In this document: piece after piece, positions 9,883 to 20,247 of the stretch
Layout: every line of letters starts with the position of its first letter
Position numbering within the stretch: position 1 is the first letter of the stretch
Made by a program: the position numbers and the translations under genes
Notes under the pieces: model-generated
The model's database searches: none
What the model saw: the letters and a program-made list of their open reading frames with translations, nothing else
Told to the model about the DNA's origin: nothing
Assembly (NCBI GenBank): GCA_934045075.1
Contig: OW203734.1
Location: 11,833,016-11,897,015 of the forward strand
DNA from: Yponomeuta sedellus
Taxonomy: Eukaryota > Arthropoda > Insecta > Lepidoptera > Yponomeutidae
DNA: 64,000 nucleotides
Reading direction: 5' to 3'

Positions 9883-11957
9883 TTCACACCTCCTGCTCGA
9901 CAATGCCTTATTACGTACCGTTAAATATCATCGTAAAGCATAGCCTTGTCTCTCGAGGGCAATAATAATGAAGAATTTCCCTAGGGAATAAAGTGATTTG
10001 AATTTAGAATGTCAAAATTCGCATGAAAACTATGAAGAAGCTCCGCATTGCAATTCGAAATTCGAATTGTTGTTCGTAACTCACCCCTTTTTTCTTTTTT
10101 TTCTGAACTACTGTGTCGTGTGACCGCGCGAAACACCAATAAAAAAAAAGGAAAAAAGGCGCGAATTGCAAATACGAATTTAAAAGTTATATTCAATTTA
10201 AGTTGCTAAGCCGTAAAAGAGTGTGGACTTTATATTTAATTTCAGTTTTTAATACATATTTTCAACACGATAATGTCGTCAAGTGATAGCGAAGCGTCAA
10301 ATGATTTGACTCCGGAATTTATCAAATCGGACGCAATAGGAATTATAAATAATCTGCTCCCGGAAAAATCCAAAGAGAAATATATGAAAGCGTATGACGA
10401 TTTTACTAAATGGAGAACAACAAAAAAAGTGAAAGTGGTGAACGAATCCGTTCTTTTAGTTTATTTTCAACACATAGCGTCAAGTCGAAAACCAAGCAGC
10501 CTATGGTGTATTTATTCAATGCTAAGGTCAACAATAAGTATCAAACATAACATACAAATAAATACATACAGCAGATTGATAGCTTTTTTAAAGAGGAAAG
10601 CTGAAGGCCATAGGGCAAAAAAATCATTTGTATTTACCACACAAAATGTGGAAACTTTCCTAAATGAAGCACCAGATCGCAACTTCCTCGCCATGAAAGT
10701 AAGTATGCCTACCCTACCTATCTACGATTTTCATTAAATTGTATGGTTTTAGTTTAGAGATAGGTTACATTTTATAGAAATCGCAGCTATAAATACCATA
10801 AACTTACCTTCTTATAACATTACATAAAGTTTGTTATATTATGTAGCTATTTAAATATTAGGCATAATAAATATCCTCTTGAGTTTATATAATTGATAGA
10901 CTTTTTGTTTTGTTATAGGTGGCCATGATTTTTGGAGTAAATGGCGCTTGTCGTGGAGGTGAACTCGTTAACATACGGGTCAACGATATCAAAAAGTATC
11001 CGGATTTAATGTTGGTAAATTTGCCTGATACCAAAACAAAGCGAGAACGCTCATTCGTTGTCCGTGGAGAACAAGCTAAAATTGTAGATAAATATTTAGC
11101 ACTACGCCCTTCTGGCGTTAGTACTGATAGGTTTTTCCTGTATTACTGTAATGGAAAATGCACAAAGCAAGTGATTGGTAAGAATAAAATGGGTGTCATG
11201 CCAAAGGAAATAGCAAAATACCTAAAATTGGAAGATTTCGATCGCTATACAGGGCATTGCTTTAGAAGAACCTCAGCTACAATTTTGGCCGATTCGGGAG
11301 CAGATATCACGCAAATAAAAAGGCATGGTGGCTGGAAGTCCACTTTCGTAGCCGAGGGCTACATAGAAAATTCGATTCAAAATAAGAAAACTATAAGTTG
11401 CCGGATCAATGAAAACATAAATAAAAAAAAGTATAATGTTGATCCGTGGACTCCTTTACCGCCACAACCATCCACATCAGCCACAATAGAAAGCTCGCCT
11501 CCACAGCCACTGTCGACAACCTTCACAGATACAGAAAATACTCAATGTACCTCCACCTCCACCATAAATATACCAAATAGAAATATCAGTATATCACTAC
11601 ATAACTGGACTAACGTATCTAATGTCAATATAAATTTGTAGTTAATTTACGCAATATTTCTCAGCTTAATAAATATTTTTCAACTTATGCAGCCCTCTCT
11701 TTTTATTGTCTCCCAGATGGTGTGAAAAGTAGAGTAGGTATTCACCTCTGGAATAAAACATGTCTTAGTCTCGGGCGGTATGAACCCCTGGCTTCACTCA
11801 GGACTCTACATAACTCCCTCGCTTCGCTCAGGAGTTAAAATTTAACTCCCTCGCTGCGCTCGGGAGTTAACTCGGAGTCCTTCGCTCCGCTCAGGGTTCA
11901 ATATACCGCCCATGACGTAATACATGGTTTTATTCCCTTAATGCATAATCTACTATT
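9883..11957 (+). mobile_element. Crypton-like tyrosine-recombinase element, full-length copy 3
   Basis: The 5' module (9883 to about 10240), recombinase gene (10273-11641) and 3' module (about 11668-11957) are complete. There are no terminal inverted repeats, as expected of Cryptons. The outer flanks of the whole array share AACATTT (8610-8616 and 11958-11964), compatible with a short crossover or target repeat. Internal junctions share CTACTATT followed by TTTACACC or TCACACC. Confidence 0.8.
10273..11641 (+). CDS. Crypton-type tyrosine recombinase, two exons, apparently intact
   Basis: The exons are 10273-10698 and 10919-11641, joined in phase 0 by a GTAAGT...ATAG intron, giving 382 codons. 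The N-terminal part (about 1-140) is a SAM-like/core-binding region (LPEKSKEKYMKAYDDFTKW). The C-terminal catalytic domain shows the tyrosine-recombinase set: Arg154 in GACRGGEL, His255-x-x-Arg258 in GHCFRRTSA, Trp281 in HGGWKS and the candidate nucleophile Tyr290 in AEGYIEN. A Ser/Thr/Pro-rich low-complexity tail follows. The family (Crypton elements) cuts and joins DNA through a covalent tyrosine link and a circular intermediate. All key residues are present and the frame is open, so the element may be recently active. The ATG is the first in frame, with an upstream leader that belongs to the element. Confidence 0.85.
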
Positions 11958-11964
11958 AACATTT

Positions 11965-12789
11965 ACCAGTCCATTTAACTATTATTCAGCTACATTTGAG
12001 GAGTGTTACCTAATATTAGTTGTTATGTTCTTACCTTACAAAAGCAACATAACATTTCAACTTTGTTTAAGTAAGTAGATTCTCAGGTCAGCTTTGGTAA
12101 CGAACAAGGTCTATCGTACAGAGCAAAATGCCCCTCAATTAAGCTGTAAATCTACTGGGTACAATACCGACTTAACTACCTACAGGATATTGTATGTCTA
12201 TCCTCACAAATTCGCCGAGAATCCGGGGAGTGAAGCGTGGAGATTTGCTCTATATTGTTATTTTAATCGCAATGCCGACGTGGTATGATGTATCGATTGA
12301 CCCAGTTATGGGAATCGAATGGAATGAGATACGTCCGCTTCTCACCTAACATCAACGTCTTATGTATTTTTATCATGATGCATTTTATTTAGGTACCTAC
12401 ATTCGTGTCTTTCAGCCATAGCCATTTTTGTTCTGGGAGATTGGTAGGTAGTTATTTAGGTGCAGTCGACAGCACATCAACCTTTACAAGCGTGCACTTT
12501 GCTCAGGTAGGTTATGGGCCTAGGTATGGGCGACTTTGCAAAGAAAATGTAAAGGTTGACCAGAGTCTTATTTCATAAAGGCACAATTCAGGGTTTACTA
12601 TGACAATTCGTAGTAGATACACTGCTAAGTCGATTAACCCACAGATTAATAAGTACGAGTACCTACTACTGCGCAATATACACCAAATAGTGATAATGAG
12701 CTATGTAGGTACTTTGAGGACTATTGACTGTACTTCGACAGATTTCGATTTTTTTGCAAGTTGAGACACGCATTGTACCTACTAGTATA
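11965..12789. other. Intergenic, nothing firmly recognised
   Basis: AT-rich sequence with one short ORF (12094-12288) lacking any domain. Confidence 0.35.
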
Positions 12790-12936
12790 TAGGGGCCTCT
12801 AAACGGGCCATATTTTTACTGCAATGCGTGACCGACAACTATTGGTGTATTTCTCTAACATGTGAGTAGGAGAGGGACACCAACAGTTGCCGGCCACATA
12901 TTGCAGTGAAAATATGGCCCGTTTAGAAGCCCCTTA
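12790..12936. mobile_element. About 146-bp foldback MITE
   Basis: The whole unit is a hairpin. It starts AGGGGCCTCTAAACGGGCCA and its right end is the reverse complement (GGCCCGTTTAGAAGCCCCTT). The arms stay paired almost to the centre (GTTGGTGT, GGAGAG). Several mismatches are transitions that would become G-U pairs in RNA. Confidence 0.7.
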
Positions 12937-14314
12937 ACGCGCTCTATGAATGCAGAATACACTGAAGAATGTTTATTACAATATTGTAAAAATTATCTTT
13001 TAAACAGCGCCCAAGAGAGCAAAACCGTGTAACTAGGTACATAAAGAGGAAAATTGAAAATTAAAATTAAGAGGAAAAAAATTAAAGAATTTCTCATTTT
13101 TTCTTGAGTCGAAAAGAGACGATAAAAGTTAAATTACGAAGTAAATTACCAATTTAATTGAAGTGTTTCAATAGGTAATTCCACATTTGTGGATTTGCTT
13201 AGTTTAAGTTAACTTTGTGATTGTGCATAAAGTGATTAAGTAGGTACTTATTAAAAGTGACAAATCATTAACGATAACATTAACTTAATTTAGATGACCC
13301 TTTACAAGTGTAGGTACGCATTATAAAAATATATAACAGAAATAACATATTTTGTGGAGGCGTATAAAGAAAGAGCACAATTTGAACACAGGTAGGTACC
13401 TACCTAATTTTTACTTCATTGAAGCTTGTAAGAAAGGCGTTGTTATGCTCAAAGCACAAAACCAATTGTGAAATTGAGTGGCTCCGCCAAACTCCGGTAA
13501 AAAGCATCTGAAAGAGAGGGCAAATTGTAAGCCAAGAGGCCTCTGCGAAGTACGAGAGGACTTTTCTAATGAACCAAGGGAAATTGAAACCAATAAAGTT
13601 GTACAAAGGAGTTTGTTATAATGGCTAATGAAGTACCTACACTCTACTTCGTAGAGTCGGGCTTTCCGGGATATCAGTGTCAAAGTTCGCAGTGGCCCTG
13701 CCAAGTGTAGGTACGCGAGACTAACTTTTTGCCAAACTTTGCCACTTGAGTACTGTATAAATTGACGAAGTTTCCGTGTTATTATTTATACTCCATTATC
13801 CTGAGCGGAATGGGTTTTAAATTGCCTCCGTAACCTTCGAGTGAATCGGCGAAAGAAACTTGCCACTCTGCCAAGAAAAAATGTAAATTGTTCTTCATAG
13901 GGTATTTTTTTTACAACAAACCCCGTGACTAAAGAGAAAATTCACCAACTTATGGACGTCCTTAATTTCCATAAAAAGCGGGAACATTTTTCATGTGATT
14001 TTAATGCAAAAATCTCGAGGCCTGCCGGCTTAAACTTGAACTCCTAATGGCTTCTTAATGACTCCGCGTCCGCGAAACAATATTTACGCACATTTATAAT
14101 GAGGTAGGGTGCCCAGCGTGCCGCCCCATATATTTAAATTACACGGGGCTGCCCTACCCAGCGACGCCAACTAAATAGTGCATGGAATGACCCTCCAGGC
14201 TGGAATAAATAATAATGAGCGCGACAGAATGATTGTTAATCTACGTACCTTTCACGCTGAAGGCAAAGGCATTTTGTATTTACTAATTTACGCAAGCACA
14301 TTTACTTTTATACT
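12937..14314. other. Intergenic, nothing recognised
   Basis: The overlapping antisense ORFs at 13400-13704 share the same bases in two frames and have no splice or domain support. No repeat with clear ends was found. Confidence 0.35.
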
Positions 14315-14565
14315 AATCTCGCAAGGCACGTTAAGCCGTTGGTGCCGGCTGTCATGTAATGGCAGTCGTTAGGCCATGTCAGAGGCCTTATGGGCGGCTT
14401 GATAACTTCTGACAGTAAGGCCTGCCACTGTCTTACAATCACGCTTACAATGCTCCGCCAACCTGAACTTGGCCCCCGTGGTGGAGTATGGCCTAACCTT
14501 CCTGCGATGCAGGAAGAGACCCGTGCCCCAGCTGTGGGGGCAAACAAGGGTTGATAACGAATCTC
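14315..14565 (+). repeat. Interspersed repeat family 3 (copy 2, most complete)
   Basis: It spans GGCACGTTAAGCCG to CAAGGGTTGATAACG and aligns with the minus strand of 4460-4720 over its whole length. Its 3' part is repeated at 18366-18445 (CCTTCCTGCGATGCAGGAAG). Confidence 0.7.
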
Positions 14566-17236
14566 GCATGTCATAAAACATTATCGAGTTTTATTTTATG
14601 CAAAATGAGATTCTTTTTTATATTCTTTTGATTCTCTTCCTGTCCTTTGTTATTTCCTTCAGCTTTGGTCGCCACAAACTGTGGATAGAAATGTTAAAAT
14701 AAGGAATGTAATAATTTCTACAAAGTTCTTTGCTCGGCCCAGGATCATAAATTATGAACCTCACTTTTTAAAGAAGTATGAAATGCTATCAATTTCTCGA
14801 CTTTGATAGTATTTTAAAGTTAGTTTTTGTCGTTGCAGACCAAAGATGAATGCAACGAAATATAGATTTGCATTTTTCAGATTGAATTAAGAAGACTTTG
14901 TTATAGGTTTTTATTAACATTTATTTGTACACAACTATTCTAGACGCGGATAAAGAAGCTATGAAAAAAATGATTATATCTAATGCAGTACATTAGGTAC
15001 ATAGGTAGTTACATTTTTTCAAAGTACACATAAGTATATATCGAATAGTATGAAAAAACACGGAGATCGGACGCCATATTAATACGCACAATAATGACTT
15101 GGTAGGTAATTTCAACAAATTTTGAAATAAGTTTTAATAGTAGATAATAACAGATAGTTCAAACTACTATTTGCAGTCAAATTAAAACCTGCTCTGCGAT
15201 TCACAATTGGAAAAACCTACTTAAACTAAAAAATGCTCTCCTTAAAAAATATAAATCATCACAATGATCATTACCTATTCAACTTCACTTACAAGGTGTA
15301 GTCACAGTTGTATGTTGTATTAAATAGTATACTAATTAGTTTTCTGTTGGACAGACTTGATACATCGTCGGTATTAATTCTACATTACATCTTATTTCTA
15401 TAACAATAGGTCACATATCAGATTTTCTTAATGCAGATGCCATAAATTGGAGGCTCTCGGTATTAGAAACCACACTGTCATATTACCTCCAAGCACACTG
15501 ATATTATGTTTGATTAATCGAGTGATAAAACAAAGCGCCAGTGTGATATAAAAAAATAAATGTCTTTATCACGGTAAAAACACATTATCTTTAAATTAAA
15601 AATATAATAAAGTCTTAAAAACTAGACGCGAAATATTTTAAATAGCTTAAAACATCAATGATAACGGTTTGATTTTGATTATCACAAATCCAAATATACA
15701 TACAAAAGTTGTGATTAGGAAGACACAAACAAATGCAGCAAGCTTGCATTGCAAATAAAACACATGATATTTAATCATTCAATAAGGATCTATAAATGCC
15801 TTACAATCCGGAACATTTGATGAGGGCGTGCAATAGGATAAAAAGCATCATATAATAATTCTCACATCGTAGGGTTCAAGCAAGAATTTCGAAGACCATG
15901 GAGCTTAGCCTAGAACTTAATTAAGATGGTTTTCATTTATTCATAAAACGAAAGCCATGCTCATAAAATAGTTTACATTTAATTAATCGGAAGTCATAAA
16001 ACGCCAAATCAACGTGTTAATATAGCGCTTGTACAAGCTCTCACTCCATAAACAATTCGATTGGATATTATAAAATATTGTTACACTAAGGTGTTCAGGT
16101 CAGGGAAAAATAAAGCTTCATATAGCGGGACTAACCAAAACAAAGCATTCTCACAATCACAAAACGAACAAAAACGGGGGAAAAGTGCATCACGTCAATA
16201 GAAAAAACATGCCTATTTTAATATTTTTTCATTACAATGTACTTTCATTTTTTTTTAATAATTTTGTTATTTTTCTTTCTAAAAATGAATGTTCTATTTT
16301 ACAGATTTATAACACACTTCGGGAGCTCTGGAACGCTCATACGCTCCCTGAATGGTTCAAGGGACCGTTTGACCATTTCAGCGCTCGTTGTGTCCGCGCG
16401 ACTACAAAAATCACACGGACACAATCATAAAACAAAAACTATTGGAATCACAAATATCAGCTGACATGAATTACGCACTTTCAGCAAAGAAAAATATGTC
16501 AAAACACTACAAACGTTTTTTTTTTCGACTTGCGACTAGTTAAATCAACTCTACTTGACCCATTTTTACCGTTTTTTTCTTTGTAATAATCCTTTAATAG
16601 TTGTCCACGAATGCATTATGTTTTAGTATTAATACCCCTATCTATACTCAGACACCTTGTTGAACTGTTACAATGCACTTTGTCAACACAGACTGTTCGG
16701 TTTCACTTTCGCATACTCATATATCTCCAGTATATGAATAGGAAGTAAACTCAAATTATTTATCTTTATTACCCTTTCCATGTTAAAGTGTAATTTAAAA
16801 CAGTTTCGTTACTCCTACGTAATATTTTTTTTTTATTATCTTAACTTTAGCCAATTTCTAGAAAATTAATTTTTCAATTTCGTTTCAATTTAAATTTGTG
16901 ATCGATGCCAGTTATCTCCTCTGATTTGTCGAAACATTATGCAAAATATTTTGGTGATATGTCGTTTTGTTTCATTCGAATGACCCGAGTCTGTCGTGAT
17001 TTGAGAATGACTCGTGAGACTGGGCAATAACAACGTACGATTTCTCTAAGAACATTATGTGATAGTGTGGATTTGCCGCTGTAATGTGACACCGACCAGA
17101 CTAAACATTAAACATTAGGTTAAGTACCTGATGTACATCGTCGTCAAATTATGTGAGCTTACTTAGAGCAAGCGAGATGCCGCTATAATTTCCTTCCCTT
17201 TTGCTTTGATGTTTTCTTTATCAATAAGATCGCGTT
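14566..17236. other. Long AT-rich stretch without supported genes
   Basis: I see no exon with splice sites and family resemblance on either strand. A short palindromic-looking pair around CGTTGTGTCCGCGCG and CACACGGACACAAT (16387-16426) is present. Overlapping ORFs at 16185-16464 are low-complexity and look spurious. Part could be an untranslated or intronic region of a gene outside the window. Confidence 0.35.
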
Positions 17237-17530
17237 TGGCACGCAATTGTATCGCATGCAAAATAAGTTTGAGCGCGATTTTTGTGCAATTCAATTGCAT
17301 GCAAACCGCGATTGTACTCGATCTTAATACAATTCATGTGCATGCAAAACGCGATTGGCGCCGATCTTAGTGGACTTCATTTGCATACAAAACGCGATTG
17401 CATGCGTTCTCTTTGCAATTCAATTGCATGCAAAACGCGATTGGGCGCGATCTTAGTGCAATTCATTTGCATAAAAAACACGATTGCATGCGTTCTCTTT
17501 GCAATTTAATTGCATGCAAAACGCGAACGA
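17237..17530. repeat. 43-bp minisatellite, about seven units
   Basis: Units start near 17286, 17329, 17373, 17415, 17458 and 17501, with a degenerate first unit near 17243. Each carries a GCAATTCATTTGCATGCAAA-type core followed by ACGCGATTG. Unit endings alternate between CGATCTTAGT and GCATGCGTTCTCTTT, giving an 86-bp higher-order period. The array is rich in ATGCAT/GCATGC palindromes. ORFs across it are artefacts of the 43-bp period. Confidence 0.8.
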
Positions 17531-18365
17531 AACCAAATTGCGCATTCATTATTCTTTGCTGCGTTCATGACTTCATACAAGAATATTTCACAGGCATCTC
17601 GACGTAATAATGACAAATATAGATGAAACTAAGGGCTTGTCTCTCCCGTTGGCATCCAAATAAGTTCATATATATTTAATACTTTTGTTACAGGTATACC
17701 AAAATCTCATAAAAAAATAGGAATTCGGGGTTGAACACCGTTGGCTTTTCAGGAAAAACGGATGAAAAGTTCTTGGTAGTGGGCAGCAGGTCAACTAGGC
17801 CTTTGCAGATGTGTGGAACATCACTTTCATGAAATTAGTTGTATGAAACGTGCGCCTATTAATGAAAATAAGTTGGTCCATCCATTCCATTCTTTTTTAT
17901 ATTTAGTGAAGGTATATAAAGGTTACCTATTAGAAAGTTTTCAAAGACTAGTATGTTGGTAGTAAGTGGTATAGTGGCATGTTGGTAGTTAAGGAACTGA
18001 CGAGACACTACTACCAATACGAAGTTTCGAGAAACTCAAGAAACGAGATGAAAATAAAAGTAATTTGGATGAATCATAAAACAATGCAATAATGCAATGC
18101 AACCACAAAGAGCATAATTCTTAGTCCATCTATTCAATTCAATAAAATTCTTTTCAATGACTCCCCGTAGGAATCTGCCAATGTTCGGTGTGTAAAGATG
18201 GCGCCGGTTTTTTTTTTTATGTGTAATTTTTATATGACATCATCGTTTGACACACACTGCCATATCCTGATCCAGTTATTTTTCCCATTTTTAAGCCATG
18301 AGACAACGGTACACCTATAAATAATTTTCCCACGTGTAAACAAGCGTATCCACGTGTGAACTCCG
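17531..18365. other. Intergenic, nothing recognised
   Basis: AT-rich. The phrase GTGGGCAGCAGGTCAACTAGGCC near 17778 faintly recalls LINE tails but is too short to call. Confidence 0.3.
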
Positions 18366-18445
18366 TGGTGGAATTCGGCCTAACCTTCCTGCGATGCAGG
18401 AAGAGACCCTTGCCCCAGCTGTGGGGAGATACAAGGGTTGATATC
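18366..18445 (+). repeat. Interspersed repeat family 3 (truncated 3' copy)
   Basis: Matches the 3' third of the copy at 14315-14565: GGCCTAACCTTCCTGCG, then GCCCCAGCTGTGGGG and CAAGGGTTGATA. Confidence 0.7.
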
Positions 18446-18812
18446 GAAACAAGTGTCTGATTCTGGTGTCACACAACAACGGAACGTAAGGGATGCATTG
18501 CGCTAGGCGGTCGGGTGTGGAGGCGGTGAACGGACAATGGTATCTAGAGTTGACATACTGCTGGCTCAGTCCCGAGACTCCTCGCCGGCGGTGTCCTCAC
18601 TGATCGTCTCGCCCGCCTTTTCTTGGGAAATGTTTTGACCTGCGGCAATGGGCTGGGGTTTAGACGGGGTGAAGGTGATAGCAACTGGGCACTTAGGGGC
18701 ATGCTTCGGGTTTGTAGAGATAAAATACACCTGGGCCGGTTCTGCAAAACTACAATTCTTAGTTTATAACGTAATTTAATTGTATTAACTGACGATCATA
18801 CATGGTCAAGGA

Positions 18813-18990
18813 GCTGTCGTAGCTCAGTGGGTAGAACCATAGACTGGCAAGCGAAAGCCCCAGGTTCGATCCCGAGTGCGGGCATGTACCAATGACTTTA
18901 TTTAATTTCAAAGTTACGTACATTTGCGAATTTGTAGTCGCAATACCACACGCTAACGGTGAAGGAAAACATCGTGAGGAAACCCGCGGC
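18813..18990 (+). repeat. tRNA-derived SINE variant sharing the family 2 body
   Basis: A tRNA-like head (GTCGTAGCTCAGTGGGTAGA with box B GGTTCGATCCC) is followed by the family 2 body phrases GCATGTACCAATGACTTT and GGTGAAGGAAAACATCGTGA. The head is from a different tRNA-like sequence than in the other copies, so two SINE lineages appear to share a body or tail. Confidence 0.7.
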
Positions 18991-19195
18991 TTGGTTGGCT
19001 CCGCACGTATTGACTAGTCTTTCCTGTGGGCTAGGCCGACTAAGCTGTCAGGATGGTATAGGTGCTGGGCAAGCCTACACCATCTATAAAACCATGTCCC
19101 AGGCACTACAGCGTCGGAGTGGTCCCTTCACCCATCTAGTGCAAGTGAAGATACCACTGGACGCTGTATAAATCATCTCATTGAGTAGATGCTAA
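18991..19195 (+). repeat. Repeat module downstream of the SINE variant
   Basis: Ends with TTCACCCATCTAGTGC...GACGCTGTATAAATCATCTC, the same module as at 1976-2062, in the same order after a SINE family 2-type unit. This suggests the two belong to one longer element. Confidence 0.5.
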
Positions 19196-19233
19196 AAAGG
19201 CCAATATTATTAATTTTTATACATGGTACGAGT

Positions 19234-19352
19234 CGGACAGCGGATCGGGCGTACTATCGGACCGAGCGAACATGAAATAGTATTATTTATGTTCGGCAGA
19301 CAACTTTCCAGACGACCGAATGTGGTATGGAGCCTACCGAATCCGCTGTCCG
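19234..19352. mobile_element. Inverted-repeat element (candidate MITE)
   Basis: CGGACAGCGGATCGGG on the left is answered by CCGAATCCGCTGTCCG on the right, with one mismatch. A second, inner pair (GAACAT/ATGTTC) lies inside. No target-site duplication is evident. Confidence 0.45.
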
Positions 19353-20194
19353 GCCCACACCAAGTTCGATCGTCTATTAATACTTAGACAATTCGAGGTG
19401 CATTGCGGAGCAGACTCTACTGGTCAATCTGTGGGTAAAACGAGTTTTCAATGTACATAAAATTGTTATACTCATAGTAAATCACAAATTGTAGTACTAT
19501 GAAACGGCCCTAGTCTAATAACGCATCCTAGTTCATTAAAGCCAATTAACACGACATAATTTACCTCTATTTGGTATTGTTCTAAACAATGGTATAACCC
19601 GCGCAAATTAAATGGGCATCTCTCGCGAAGATCGAATTTAGCGCGGCGCCGAGTTAGATTGCACGGGTTACTACTACTGGAATGCAATTGATTAGAAGAT
19701 TACCAATAGTGGCAATGAAACAACTATAACCGTAGTAATATCACTCCATTGAACAACTGGGCTTATGTAAATTTAAAAAAGAGAATGAAATGCATCGGTT
19801 CTGAACTACAGAAACAGTTGAAGATACTCGTCCTCAAGAAAATAAAAATAGTTTCTGCTACCTACGCATTTTATATTTCTATGCAACGTGATTTTTTAAG
19901 GGTAATTTAAATAAAACATTTTTCATGATACAAAAAGAATTAGGTAGTGAATTTCTAGCATGAAATTTATAGCACACATAATAAAATTGAAACAAAAGCA
20001 CACGTCATAACATATTTTGAGACAACCACTTGACACAAGAGGATTACAAGTTCAGATGCTTCCTAGAATAAAAAAAATATGTTATAAGGTTCTATATAAT
20101 TTCAAATGCTATTTAGAACTGCTTGGCATGTATAGAAGAAAGTAGAATTGATTGACTGTGACGTAATTCAACACCTAAAATAAAACAATAAAGA
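19353..20194. other. Region downstream of MEK
   Basis: No gene seen. It probably contains part of the MEK 3' untranslated or downstream region. The ORF 19472-19687 has no support. Confidence 0.3.
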
Positions 20195-20200
20195 TTTATT
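20195..20200 (-). terminator. Candidate poly(A) signal of MEK
   Basis: AATAAA on the minus strand, about 48 bases past the MEK stop codon. Confidence 0.5.
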
Positions 20201-20247
20201 TAGAAACTCACCCTTTTTCGCTGTTGAAAGTATGCACTTCTTGCAGC

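Noticed and set aside
8737..10196. Two similar minus-strand ORFs (8737-8928 and 9981-10196)
   Set aside because: They are the repeated Crypton 5' module read backwards; similarity reflects the tandem array, not a gene family.
13400..13704. Overlapping minus-strand ORFs as a gene
   Set aside because: Two frames over the same bases, no splice sites or domain, and no codon pattern favouring either.
17237..17530. CRISPR-like array
   Set aside because: Units are contiguous 43-bp repeats without unique spacers, in a eukaryotic genome.
18544..18747. Pro/Ser-rich minus-strand ORF
   Set aside because: No splice context or recognised domain; composition-driven.
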